From: Lineolata rhizophorae
Lineage: Eukaryota > Ascomycota > Dothideomycetes > Lineolatales > Lineolataceae
Direction of reading: 5' to 3'
Assembly: GCA_010093515.1 (NCBI GenBank)
Contig: MU001681.1
Location: forward strand, 571,566-635,565
Length of the DNA: 64,000 bases
The translations under genes were made by a program, and so were the position numbers. Positions 46,329 through 58,967 of this stretch are shown here, in pieces. How positions within the stretch are numbered: the first letter of the stretch is position 1; each line of letters opens with the position of its first letter. The notes below the pieces were generated by a model. That model ran no database searches and was not told the origin of the DNA. It saw nothing but the letters and a program-made list of their open reading frames with translations.

Positions 46329-48607
46329 TCAAACCCCGTTGGTGCTACCATTCGAACGCTCGCCACCCATGTACTTCTCCATGAAGCTGATGTAGTCGTA
46401 CTTGGGCAAGTTTCGGTCCTCCTGCAAGTCGGGGCCCCTGTGCGTCGGCATACTCTTAACAAGGTCGTCGATTAATTCCTCCGGGATCAGCGAATGTCGA
46501 AGGTCGAGCTCCGTCACGTAGGGCTGAATGTCGTCAGCGGCTCTATTGCAAAACGACGAATCCGATACGAGACACGGTAGACTTACCTTGCCGTCGGCCA
46601 CTTCCCTGAAGCTCTCGAATACTTGCTCAGCAGTGTTTTGATCTTCGGTCACGTCGACCATGAATCGAATGAACTGCTCGAACGTGACTTGGTCCCGCCC
46701 ACCACTCGTTTCCATAAATCGCTCGTGCATCTCGTCTTCGTCATAGACCAGACCGAGGCTAGCGAGCGCGGCCGAGAATTCGAGTTCTTGCAGTGAGTTG
46801 CTGACATCACGGTCGAAGTGCCTGAAGACCGACTCGAACTCTTCGAGTTGTATCGGTGTCAGGTTCGTCATATCCCTAGCTACCATTTGGTTGTCGAGGA
46901 ACGCTAGCTTTTTCGACACGCTAGACTTAACCAGCCCTAGCTCGTACTCTAATTCGTCATATGTGTACGTGGTGAAGTCGTTTTCCTCGATGTTGGCTTC
47001 GGTGCATTGTTGGTCAATTTTGGAGATTATTCCCAAGAATTCGTCGAGGGGCTGCAAGTTCTTGCTAATCTCTCTAGTGTGCCGAAGCTGGTCCTCAACG
47101 TCACCCTCGAGACCGGATATTGATGTAGATAGCGTGTTGAGCGCAAGAGCGAAATCGTTGGCCTTGTCGGCAAATGATTTTCGGAGGGCGTTCTTGATGC
47201 TATGCGAGCATATCAGCGCAGTCCTTGCTCATGCGGCAGAATGGACTTACTCTCGAATGGTCTCATTTATGACCTGACTTCTGTCATGTTCGGCTCGGGT
47301 CAATCCGGCCCAAACTTGATCGAGCCTCTCTAAGCTCAATTCCGGCGGGGGCTGGTAAGGACGCAGGCGATACGTGCTAAGTTTCGTCTTGATGTTACCG
47401 AGGAGCCCGACCAGGTCGGATTTTTCCGCAACCCATTTCCTTTTCTTATCCCGCTTGTAGTTTGTAAACTCAGCAGCTTGGTTCTTTGCGTCGCTGTATG
47501 TCCCTTCGAACTCGGCATCTTCCCAATTCTTGCGCTGCTCTTCAATTTGCCGCATCAACTCCCTCATTCGCCGCTCAAAAGAGCTTTGCATTTCCCACGC
47601 GCCTTGCATATTTGTGAGAAACTTCTCGACCCGTCGACCCGCGTTCTCGACCCGCTCCATCTGCGAAAAAGCATGAAACCAGTAGGCAATATACGTCATG
47701 AGTGAACGTTCGTCCGGCTTAGCAACATCGCACACGTCCTCGACATCAAGCAAGTCTGGAATACCGATTTCCTGCGAAGCGATATCGAATGCTAGTTGCA
47801 TATTCCCTCGGTGGTCCGACTTGTCCAAACTATCGTAGTCGATCAGATCAGGTCGGTGGATGTCTAATAATGCGCAACTACGAGCAGAGAAAGAGGACGC
47901 GGGTTAGCATGGCGTTAATTGGCATTGCTAGGGCCAATAATGGGGCGGTTCTCACAATGCTAGGCCATCACTCCAACTAGCGGAGAAATCTCGCACGTCG
48001 ACCTCTTCGTAGCACGCCGTTTTTCTCTGGCACCAGAGCAGCAAGCCTTCTTTAGCGCTCAGGCCCTCTTCATTGATATCGCTGATCGTGAACCTCAGGA
48101 TAAGGGTCCAAATAAGGCCCAGTATAATCTTCCGGTTTCCATCCACGACATCCTCTGCTCCGATATTAGTCATTTGAATCCCTCTTCGCTTGATGAAGTC
48201 CAAAGCCTTGTTGACATTTTCGAACTTCTGAACGCGCAGCTTAGGTTTCGATGCGTAACGACCGAGAGACTCATTGCCCAGTATCTCCAGTAGATGAATG
48301 AGCACCACCTGATACGGTCGAATATCGTCAGCGTATCGGCGTGAGCACGGCAAGGTTTGGGACAAAGGGATCGGGTGGTCGCCTTGCAGGCATTGACCCG
48401 TAGGGGTTAAAGGAGAACGACTCACTCCATCGGAAAGGTCTTTGACAAGATCCACGAGCTCAACATTGCGGACCTTAAGCTTGCTATTGAGCCTAAGTCG
48501 GACCTATGAGCGGATTTATAGAACGCACGAGAGAGGGCTGGAGGAACCAACCATTTAGTGAAGGTCTTCTGCTGCACGGTGACCCATTTCTCCTCCAGCG
48601 GCGCCAT
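46329..48607 (-). CDS. acnA: Alpha-actinin (two CH domains, EF-hand region)
   Basis: Actin-bundling protein; fungal alpha-actinin acts at the contractile actomyosin ring in septation. Six exons on the minus strand (48607-48552, 48492-48426, 48308-47956, 47877-47251, 47199-46587, 46523-46329) give 636 aa, the short fungal form. CH1 (residues ~8-115) has EKWVTVQQKTFTKWLNSKL, LSDGVVLIHLLEILG, RVQKFENVNKALDFIKRRGI and NRKIILGLIWTLILRF. CH2 (~125-230) has AKEGLLLWCQRKT, DFSASWSDGLALCALLDIHRP (the splice join may read LAF) and DERSLMTYIAYWFHAF. A shortened rod of helical spectrin-like sequence follows. The C-terminal calmodulin-like region has FRHFDRDVSNSLQELEFSAAL, an EF-hand lacking some ligands, and ends with PYVTELDLRHSLIPEELI. 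The first intron has a weak GTTGGT donor. Confidence 0.95.
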
Positions 48608-49781
48608 TGCCAGGTAGGCTCATCCAAAAACTATGTACAACAAGGTTGGCAATTAATGGAGGCATGTATGGATACGAGCACCGGACGACAGTTTTTGTAG
48701 CGGGAGCGGATGCGTTGCTGAGAAGCCTTAGGGGAGGTGGGAACGTTACGTGGGCATGAGAAGCCACAACAATGCAGACTGGCCTAGTCGCTGGGTAAGG
48801 CTTACCGGCTCGCGAGCCGCCAAGGAGTCCGCCGGCGACTCGAGCCCCGCCTTTCCTAAATTAGACTAGCACAATATCCGAACAGGGTCTTGCGCTTGCC
48901 CATTGAAACCACGAAAACCGGCATGCGGACGCGGCTATCCACCACGTGTTTGCATTTTTGAATTTCAACCTTATCCGAAACTCGACCCAGACCTAAGCAT
49001 TGTCAACATTTTATTTGGTTCACTTGCTTCGGGAACTCCAACGAATATTTCACGAAAAGGGAAAGGGCAGAAAATTCGCCTCATTTCCTTCCAAATTTTA
49101 AGCATCCTAAGAATCTGTACCGGTGCAGGTATGTACATGAGCTATTTCTCTGGTAAAAACCATACAAATAAAAAGGAACAATAATGCCCGGAAGAAAAAC
49201 ACGGGTCTTCCTCAAGGCAAACAAAATAAGTGACCCCCTAGGTTGCCACCTAAAATTTACACGTTGAAAATGTATGTGGCTTTCCCTTTGCCCTAACTTT
49301 TAAAACTCCCGTGGCCTACAGCCGGCTCTTTTGAAAGCCTCTTGTAAGAATGCAAAGAGGAAAAGAAAAGGTGAGGGCCACTCAAACAGGAGAGATGAGT
49401 TGAAAGATGAAACCCGAGAACCTAGGGGCTGCAGCAAGCAAGCCAACTACTTCACCCAACTATGTTACAGCTAGAGATGCTTCGAGGAGAAGCAGATCTC
49501 TAAAAGGCCAGAATAACTCGTAACTCATACAATCATGTAGACATAATACCCTCCCTCCTCTCTTTTTTTTTTTGGTCCCAGTCAAGATTGATTCCACATC
49601 TGAGTTCCTAGTAAAGACCTGCACCAGAAATAACGTCCTAGCAAAGACTTGTTTATGTATAACCCAAACCGCGACTGACAGGAGAAGCGGATCCATAGCA
49701 TTGCCTTCACGGATTCAGAAAGGAACGAACGTGAAGCAGCAGCTTGCTAGTATTTGAGTCCTGAAAATTGTGACCCTAGGT
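48608..49781. other. Intergenic, upstream of alpha-actinin
   Basis: About 1.2 kb between tandem minus-strand genes, AT-rich at 48950-49770 (probable 3' UTR of the CRIB gene at the right end), with a T run near 49562. No gene is supported. Confidence 0.5.
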
Positions 49782-52221
49782 CTAAAATTGACCGCGCGAT
49801 TGTTTCTGCGCCTCCGGTTCTTCGGAAAAGAATGTCCGAGCCGATGGGCTGCTTTTTGTCACATGTCCACCGTCACTGAAAGTTTCTCCTGATGTCGGCC
49901 TCGAGCTTCTCTCAAGCCAGTGTCTCCTTTTCAAGCTAAGGAGAGATGGGAAAGAGGAAATCATGACATCAATATCGGAGGAAGATGGGGCCTGGTGTTT
50001 AGACCGGCTGTGAACCAGATCCGGTAGGCTTCCCAAAGAGCTTCTCGAATCGACTGCGTATGTTGTGGTCGACAGAATGTCACTAGAACGGATGCTGCTC
50101 TCATAGCTGCTGGTACTGCTGAGACCAACTCGACTACTACAAGTCGAGCTTGCCTCATTGTTCAAGCCGGGCCTACCGGAGTCTAGTGCCGTGTAATGTC
50201 TTTCGGAAGCTGCTCCGTCAAGAAAGTCTTCGTATATAATGTCCCGGAATCCATCCACTTTGCCGGCTTTATCACTTGAATGCGGGTGGCTCGTGCCAAA
50301 CTCCCCTACCTCACCTGCCGGCAAGATGTGGGATGCTTGGCCAGCAGCAACAGCACATGGTACAAAGGCACTCAGAGGAGTAAATGGTTCTCCACTAAAA
50401 GTAGATGCCGAACGTGCGGAAGGGTTGTCTAGATCCGGCACAGCGTGTGGATCTGGGACGAGGAGAGAAGGACGGAACAAGCCGGAGCAAAAGCGACTCC
50501 GCACGCTACCATCCGGGCCCGCTGCCTCTTTTAGAGGCTGGTTTCGGGGAAGTAGCTCGTTTGAGATAAGTGAAGGAGACCTCGAGGCTGAACTGTTCCC
50601 ATGGATGGATTCGCATTGGTGGAACAAGTCATCCGTGGAATCCGATACGTGATCCCAATCAAAATCGCAGTTCGCTTCCGCAGCATGTTCGTAGCAGTAG
50701 TCTATGTCTGCCTCCCATGATGCGTCTTCAGTACCAAATTCTCTCGACGGCTTTGCTATGGAAATCGAATCGAAAGAGTTCCGGGAAGCACGTGGTTTGA
50801 ACGGTGACCCGAGCGTGTCAGACATCTGAGATGACGGTCGTGCTTTCGGACTTATGGGGCGAAGCGAGTTAACGGCGCAGTTAAGAGGTGACGAAATATC
50901 TGGTTGCGGATATTGGAGGAATGGTCGCGTGAACGGAGAACCTGCCCCTCGGCACGATTGCCTGTGAGTAATGGTTGTCTCAGGCTCCTCCGGGACATCC
51001 TCTAAGCCGGCCTCGAACACGGAAGACAAGGCAGGCATGGCGCTGTCGTCCGGGGTTGTGAAGGCATGGCATTCATCATCGGAATTTGCTACCGGACCAT
51101 GTATGCTCTCACCGATGGGGGGACTTTGAGCAGGCGACTCCTCGCCATAGAAGTCACGCATACTTGCACAAGCATGGTCGACGGAACATAAAGAGGTAGA
51201 GGACTTCGCTCTGGATCTCAGAGACTCATTGACGCTAGTGAAAGCCATCCGTGACGATACTCTAGGAGGAGGGGTGATGGGAGATTTCGGTGACGTCGAC
51301 GAGTTGCGTAGACTGGGAAACCCACTAACTGTGGTGCTCTCTCCCTTATGGGTACGCCGAGCATTCGGGGTAGTTGGACCTGAAGGTGGCGAGGAATGCT
51401 CTGAGGAGGGTCGTTTATCCTGTGAGGCATGATCGTTGCCATCCTGTTGCGCTAGGGCCTCGGGCGAGAAATTCTCGAAATACAGATCCTTCGCTTTGAT
51501 GCCTCTCAAGTCACGTCGAGCGGACTGCGATGCTCGAACGGCCCAAAACTCCGCCACAAGCTCGTATTGGGAAGTCCTGTCCAGCTCTGGAAACTGGCTG
51601 TGCTGAGTATGAGTCAGGTGCTGGAAATCGAACGGCGCCGATATTTGCGATTTGAGGACACCTGTCGAGGGAATTAGATATTTCTCATCTAGACATGGTA
51701 ACAAGGCGCGTACCGATGCTATTTACATCATACGTATTCCTCCTCATGCGCGTCGTCCTCCCACGCGAGCCATCGTCAACGTCATCTCCATCTTCAGTGC
51801 TCTCAGAGGTCGAGACCACGCCGAGCTTGCTATTTTGACGACGGGATTTTCGTCGAGTTAAAAATGACCTCGGCTTTGACCATGATCGTTCCGAAGCAGC
51901 ATTGTAACCGTCATTGGAACGATCAGAACTAGATGCTCGAGTCGAATTGGCCTCGGAGTTTGTCACGGTCGAAAAGGAAGCGAACGAAGAAGTAGTTGAG
52001 GCGATCGTACTAGCTCGTGAGCGAGACAAAGGATGCATAATAAGCGGCGATGACCGCTTTTCATGGGCCTCTTTCAACTCGGACCGATTCGAGAATTTGC
52101 TCGAGAAGGGAGTATCCGACAACATGGCGCGTTCATCGGTTGAAGAACGTTTACGGCCTCGACCGGCCGCTGACAATTTCTTCGAGTCTGGAGAAGTGCT
52201 ACTCTTACTGAAGCGGAACAT
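49782..52221 (-). CDS. CRIB-domain protein, probable Cdc42/Rac effector (Gic-like)
   Basis: Two exons on the minus strand, 52221-51714 and 51661-49782, give 795 aa. The only recognisable domain is a CRIB/p21-binding motif at about residues 175-190, ISAPFDFQHLTHTQ, matching the I-S-x-P-x-F-x-H-x-x-H core that binds GTP-loaded Cdc42/Rac; the final V-G of the consensus is not conserved. It sits at the exon join, after a Ser/Arg-rich N-terminus (SKPRSFLTRRKSRRQNSK) that could bind membrane phosphoinositides. A helical segment follows, ELVAEFWAVRASQSARRD. The remaining 550 residues are Ser/Pro-rich and probably disordered, with no kinase domain. The arrangement of basic patch, CRIB and disordered tail resembles yeast Gic1/Gic2 but is much longer. 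The role in polarity is inferred. CLA4, another CRIB protein, starts about 5.5 kb from its stop codon. Confidence 0.8.
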
Positions 52222-55200
52222 GGCTGGCAGCGCAAGCCGCCAATGGCGAGTTGGAAAGTGAAGTCAATGGGTAGGTGGAGCAGTCCACAGACAGATCCTA
52301 AGCAGAAGATGCGGGTCGGAACATGAACTGGTCAGTCTGCACCATAACGAGCATTCGGGCAGGCGAGAATTGCCAGATGACGAAAAGGCCACTCGACGGC
52401 ACGCGTTGTACCGGTAATTAGAATCGGAAGAGCTTGTAAAGGGGGCCTTGAATGTAGGAGCGGGTAGGTTAGCGGTTCGGACTTTGAACTATACGTAAAT
52501 TAAAACTCGACGAGAAGACAGAATAGAAAGTAATTTAGCACCGAAAGTCTCGGACCAACACTTTCACTGATACAAGAATAGCAACGGACATCAGCAGTAA
52601 ATTACATGCCTTTGAGACCTGATCTAAGCCCTGACCGGGACGCTGAGCTCTCCGTTCGGTATCCGAAGCCAACGAATACGTCAGCAGCTTAGGGCGTGCG
52701 AAATTGCGAACTGCATCCTCTCGTGAAGAAGACTCCTGACAATGTTTTGAAGTCAGGCACACACAAGTGCGGCCGGGATGAATTGCGGAAGACGGATGAG
52801 TTGCAGACAGCCAATGGCGGCGGAGGGAGGACTCTGGAGCACAAGTAAGGGACAGGTGACTTGGTTGAGGCTAAATTAGCTTCCACTTGGTATGGCTGCG
52901 TGAGGGTCAAGCGGCCATGGTCGCCTCGTCGGGAACGGCAAGTGTCACGAGAGGAGCGGAGCGGGTAAGCAAGAGAACAGGCGGGCCTAGGCTCGGGAGG
53001 GCCGGCAGGCTATGTGTCCATTGGAGAGCGGGAAAGGAACGAAAGAGCACAGCAAGTTAAGAGTCGGACGAGACGCCAGTCGGGCTGCAGTGCTGCAACG
53101 GCCGGGAGACTTATAGCGCGCGTTCGGCTCGGTTTGGGAAAAGCGTGCCGGGGGGGGGGAAGAAGGACTCGAGTGCTCCGTAGGGATGGCATTCCGAGGC
53201 CAGAGACGGGCCAGCGGCGCCGGCGTCGAGACGGGTGGGCCTGCATGCGGGCGCAGGAATTGTGACGGAGAGTCGGTGGAGAAGGCTGCACAATTGTCGA
53301 GGCGCTCCCCAACGGCGCCGCGCGGAGCAATTATCTGAGACCATTAAAAGACGCGCCTGCAGCCCGCGTCCCGACAATGCGGGCATCTAGTGCACGCCGC
53401 CGCGGCGCTGTGCAGGGGGGGCCGTTGAGGGCGGGCGCTGCCGCCGCTCTGTTTTCCTGCGAAGTAGGATGTAGATTGTAAGCGTTCTAAGCAAGTGTGT
53501 TCCCTCGCGCGTGCGCGGGAGGAGGCGAGGACGAGAGGGCTTCAAGCCGACCCTAGGAGAGAGCTACGGGAGTGCTCCCATACCTTCAAGTGCGACAATG
53601 ATTATGAACCTGCGCTGTTCTGCCGGAGAAAAAAAAGGCCCCCGATGCATGCGAACGAACGAACGAACGAACGAACAGAAGAAATTGCCAGATGAGGTTA
53701 GAGTCTGCACTTGCGCAAGCATCTCCACTGTCCAGCCCGGCGGAGCGGCTGCCCAGCCACCGCCCAGCCTCGATTGGCCCTCGCGATGAGGCCTTTCTTT
53801 TTCTACAGTATTTTTCTTTTTCTCGCTCCCGTCATTCTCGTTCTTTTGTGCAGCGCCGCACGGGCTCTTGTGCTCCACGGCGATGATCTGATGGCCCCAG
53901 CCCGTTCAGTTGTTTCCGCGCATCGGAGTACCCAGGCGCAGCTCATGCAGCCAGGCCGAACGCGTCCAGAGAGAAGGCGAGCACCACGGCCCCCGTCTGC
54001 TCGATGCAGGGGCGGTGATGCCCTGCACCGAAGAGCTCCCGGTCTCCGACTGCGGTAGCACCTGTGCGTCCGGGGTGCGTTCGTTGCTAAAGCAGCGCTT
54101 CTCATTGTACTGTACGCAGGCATGTGCTGTGCCTGTAGCCTGCGGAGCACCGTGTACTAACTGCTGGTTGCTATCCGCACACAACTACGTGCACATTGTA
54201 TGGAGGCGGGCTGCGCCGCCCGGAACCTAATGAGGGCGGCCGATCTCTCGGCACATTTCGACCGCAGGCCAAAGAGAACTACGCCCCTCGGCCCTGTCGG
54301 CCCCCTGATTGCTCGCCAACGTTTCAGAAATCGAAGGGGCTTTTCGAATCTCGCTGATCTGATCCCGTCGCCCCAGCCGCCCGCGCGCTCGGCGGTGTGC
54401 GCGACGAGGCATCATCTCCCGGCATTTCCCAGCCGTGGCCGTGACGGCCTGGACGTGCGCCCACAACTCCAGCGCTGCACAAACCACCATGGTCTACCCT
54501 CGTTGCTTCGAAGCCCACACCCGCTGTGCGTGGCGCCACGACGGTACGTATAGTACGTCTGCCGCTCGCCAAAGCCCGCCGGCTTCGTCAAGTACGCGCT
54601 AGGTCCAGCCGCCCAGCACCGTCACGGCCGACGAAGGAGCCGCCGAGACACCACCGGCTTGCCGGCCACCAGCCCATTATTGCCCGCTAAGTCTCAGGGA
54701 TTCCGTAGCTTCCAAACCTGCGCGGGATTATTTATTCGTCTACATACATGCTAGACACTTGGGGCGGGTGGTATGTATGCACATACTCCGCAGCGCTCAC
54801 CATTGTCTAGGGAGAACCCGCCAGCCTCCCGCCAGCCGCCTCAAGTCTCCTGGAGCACGTACCTGCTTCACACTAGCAAAATATCCCCAAGGCGCTGCCG
54901 CTAAGGAGAATCCTTCTGGCCGGCATGCTTGATTCTGAAATGGTCCCGCGCTTTAGGCCTTGAACAAATTGCCGATCGCCTTTCGTACCAGCGCTGCAGT
55001 AGGGACGGGATGTGATTCGCTCCCGCCGCCGTCCCGGCCCAGAGAACAATGGCGTTGGTATCCATCTGGCTCGTGACAAGCACATTGCTGGCCAGGTTCC
55101 ACGAAGAACGAAGTGTTAACGTACTCCCTTAAATCTCTACGCTTCGAAATACCTACTATTATCTGTACGGCCATGTCCGCAATCGAGGCGTTTTCAAACC

Positions 55201-57333
55201 CAAGGATCCGTCTCTGCGGAACATGTGAGCCCTCGAAAGAAGAAACAGGGCATTTGTCGCTACGTTTCCGTGGATCTCGGACAAAGCTAGACAGGTATCT
55301 TCAAGCTGTTGCTACCATGAGACCTCTGCACGGTCGTCCTGGCAATAGGTAGTCCGTGGATCCTTTTGCGCTCATCGTTGCCAACACATATCCTCCTCGC
55401 ATTTGCTGCGATAGCCTGCTTACTCTGTGCGAACATGCCGACCTAGCTAGTGTGGTTCAACTACGTCCGCTATGCGTTTTAGCGTGGGGACGTTTTGTCA
55501 ACCATGCGCCGGTAGCCTGGTGCGCCGGTATGTATGTAGGACTATCATCGAGAAGGGTGGAGGGCCACTCTCTCGACGATCGTGCAGGCAAAAGCAATTA
55601 TAAAGTACATACAGAAGGTACCTAGGAAGAAACGCGTGCAGGCGGGGCGTGCCATCGAAAGCAAACACCAGACAGGACACCAGTGACGCTTTGAGATTAC
55701 GAGGCGACCCTGAATCGGTTCTTCATTCCTATGGCGGTTAGACGACTAACGAAGGAACAACACCACTCGTCTTGAGTTGCGGCACCTCTGCGATCGCATT
55801 CCCCGTGTTGTAATCTTGTACTGCAACTATATTTTATCGCACAATGCTATGAATCATTCCCTAAACAAAAAGCAATCAACCAGTTTTGCTCTTGCCAGCA
55901 TCAAGTGGAGAACGAACAGTCCCAGATGAGCCCATCCCAATACACATTGTCGGCGTATCAAGGATTGAATAGTCAAGGCCCGGAGACAGGATAATAATAC
56001 GTACATAGAGCGGCAGCCTCGCGTCCACCCTACACCGCTAGTAAGGATAGATTAGCTGTAAAGCAAGATTTTAATTGGGCATGATGTCTATGAATGCATA
56101 GCGCTTGTGCTCTTTAAATTCTCCCGAATTACTTCTCAGTTATGTTTGTCGGACTTTGTTACATGTTTAATAGCAGTCCAGAATCATGCCGCTCTGAAGA
56201 CATATGCTTACGAAGGAAGTAGTTAGGTGTCCAACAGAAATTTAACTGCACTAAATCGACATTTGAACACATTGTAATAAGACGGTTTGCGGGGTTAACA
56301 TGCGCTGCAGCTCTCGCTGTGTTGTCAAAGACACGACGGCGCTGAGCAACGGGTCCGCAAACTGCGTAAGGACGACCGCCACTGCATGACGGTGCACATG
56401 AATCGTTAGCCATAGCTGAGGCGTACAGAGGAGCGTGTCGGATCGAGGCTGGAATATTCGCGCGAGATTGTAAACAAAATTTAATTCTCCCCAAGAAAAG
56501 ACGTAGCGGCCGGGCGGAAAAAGTAATTCGACTCGGAAACCCGATACTTTAGAACAGGTACATAGCTAAGATTTATAAGTACCGACAGTTCTCCAGCCTA
56601 CCCACTGCTTGCAAGCGTCGTATCACAGCAAGGTTGTTTTGAATAGCGGATCTCAATGGCCTAGTAGATCTTTTAAACACCCGAAGGACCCCTAAAGGAT
56701 AGAACGAAGCACAGAAGTTGTCCACGATAATCCTCACGCACACAAGTCTGGAATGGAAGCCTCACGTATAGGAGCTTATTAGGGCGCTCTGAACAAAGAA
56801 AACTCAACGCTATAGGTAGGCACATATAACCAGCTCATCAGATTTGGGCCATGTTCGACTCTTCATTCCATCCGTAGCAGACACCACTGGGGCCGGCAAC
56901 TGTAAGAAGGCCCGTCACTGGGTGTAGCCTTGCAAGGAATAGAGCTAGACCTAAGTCGACCTAAGTTCAAGCTCTTGACCTAACCTACAATAACTCCTTG
57001 AGGGTTGGTAGTTGGGGGTCAAAAAAGGAATAAAGGGTTTGAAGCATAAGGCTTTAGTCGTTTCAGGTGTTTATCAAAGGCATGGATCTGAGATGCCCAC
57101 CGAGGAAAGGGAAAAAGTCGCCTTATCACCATATGTCTCTCAACCTCTCAGCAAATTCCTATTGCATCCATCCCCAAGCCATTTTCCGGAGGCCGATATT
57201 ATAGAAAGTAATGATTTATCCGCATGCCTCAGCCAATGTGGATTCAACCACTAACCGGCCCTGCATATGTCGGCATCTAGCGGCTACAGGCTGTTAGTAC
57301 ACAGGCGGAATCTATGTCAATAACAGAAACAAC
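52222..57333. other. Gene-poor interval of 5.1 kb
   Basis: No supported gene between the CRIB gene start and the SKP1 stop. The part at 52300-54600 is GC-rich with short spurious frames. The part at 54600-57330 is near-balanced in composition and holds scattered TACCTA/TAGGTA words (55618, 56815, 56950). The minus-strand frames at 54901-55174 and 56159-56494 have no motif I recognise. No transposase, reverse transcriptase or terminal repeats were seen. Confidence 0.5.
53652..53676. repeat. (CGAA)n microsatellite
   Basis: Six full CGAA units plus one base in intergenic sequence. Confidence 0.92.
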
Positions 57334-57975
57334 TTACTCTTCGGCCCACTCGTTCTCACGGCGGATTTGATCTTCTTCTTCCGGTGTGAAGTCGTTCTGA
57401 ATATTGAAGGTCTTCCGAATCTCATCCGGTGACTTGCCTTTGATCATATTCGCAACAGTCTTACAGCCAACGTCAAGCAAGGCCTTTATGTCCAGGTAGT
57501 TGGCAGCCTGGCTTAGATTAGCCTTTGAAAGACGACGCCGCGTTGGGAGCAACGCATACAAGGATAATCTCGAAAAGCATCTCTTGGTCCACCTGCATAA
57601 ACTTTTGGTCCCAGTCATCGATATCCGTAGACTTCTTGCGCGAGTCGGAGTCATCGTCGGCGGTTGCCGGAGGGTCCTTCTTGTGCTGTTCGCACCATTC
57701 AAGAACCTTCTTCATGACAGACTCATTGACATTGGGGATCGGAATGGCTTCTCCGCTCTCGCCGCCAAGGTCTTCCAACAAGTTCTTGATCAAGATTGAA
57801 CGCTCAGCGACCGCGCGCTCTGCCGAGACGGTTAGTCAACCGGATGAAAGCTTGTGAGGGCACGATCTCCGGGTCGCCGCATAGCGGCGGCCATGGAGTG
57901 GAGTCTCAGCGACGGACCAACTTGGATATCCACATTATCGGAGGTCGTAAGCGTGACCATCTGCGAGGAGGACAT
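57334..57975 (-). CDS. SKP1: SCF ubiquitin ligase adaptor Skp1
   Basis: Adaptor that links F-box proteins to cullin-1 in SCF ubiquitin ligases, and a part of kinetochore and other complexes in fungi. The minus-strand exons 57975-57918, 57819-57560 and 57507-57334 give 163 aa, the family length. The BTB/POZ-type N-terminal fold has [30 protein letters not shown] and [21 protein letters not shown]. The F-box-binding C-terminus has [44 protein letters not shown] and ends with RRENEWAEE. The first intron starts with an unusual donor, GTCCGT, which is the only choice that restores the conserved VERAVAERS join. The middle acidic insert (DDDSDSRKK) is normal for fungi. The gene diverges from SMP3. 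Confidence 0.96.
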
Positions 57976-58967
57976 CTTGCTTTGTGTCCCTTACAGGGCT
58001 TAGAACTGGGTTCCAACCTATGCGATGGGCGATGGTTAGTCAAAGATCTTAGACCAAGCGGGGCTCCAGACACCGCTCGCTGCCCATGGACGTCGGCGGT
58101 ACAAGTGAGGGACGACATACTTGCCGATCCGTTTATGCGAGAGCGTGGTGCGCGCAAATTTATAGTTTGGAGGTGTGGGCGATGAGTTGCCGCGGGCTTG
58201 CGAAAGCTGGTGGAAGAAGAATGTCAGGCGTGGAGTCGCAGAGGTGAGGTGCGGTGGAAGAAAGGCAGAAGTGGCATTTATGACTAGGTAAGCGGTGGAC
58301 CCAAGGTACCAAGGTGGCACTGCCCAAGGTTTAAAGCCCTCGCCACACCCTTGGAAGCAAACGTAGCAGGCACGTGGCCGGCTGTGGGTGAATTCGTCTT
58401 TTTCGCAACCTCCCCCCCCCACATCCGGATATGCGAACACCTGCCTCTGCTGTGAGTAGTGAATCGCAAGCTTGGGCAGTAGGTTACTACTTACCAGTCG
58501 AGAGAATCCGAAGCATGTGCCTCACGTAGGTAGCTATAAAGTATGTGCTGCGTGCGGTACCTTCTCAACGTGGCACGGTTACTGACACATCCAACCAGAG
58601 CAGCCTGCCTCTGCGCATTCTAGGGTCAGAGCGTTTGTTCGGCACTAAGAAGCGACTATGAAACCTATGGCTACCTTCGTACTTTACTGCACGAACTCGA
58701 GTGGCTTGGTTCCAGTGGCTTGAGCTGTGGCTCCCGTGTTGCGTGCTGTGTAGGTAGTACGGGAGACGAGGAGGGCCGAGAACACATCACCTGGCGTCGC
58801 GTTCGGTTCCGATCAATGGACGTCCTACCAGCTTCTTGTCTTACTGTTGCGGCTTCGCGGCCAGACACCTGTCCATTCTTTGGCTTCAAACTTCCTACAT
58901 TATGCTTGTCGAAGGCGGCTCTTTAAACTTGTGGTTCCGCCGTTGATACTTATGTTGCTGCTGCATC
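57976..58967. other. Divergent promoter region, SKP1 / SMP3
   Basis: About 1 kb between divergent starts, with short frames only. No other feature is supported. Confidence 0.5.

Noticed and set aside
56159-56494. Minus-strand 111-codon frame in the 5 kb gap
   Set aside because: No recognisable motif, no splice extension and no conserved-looking segment.
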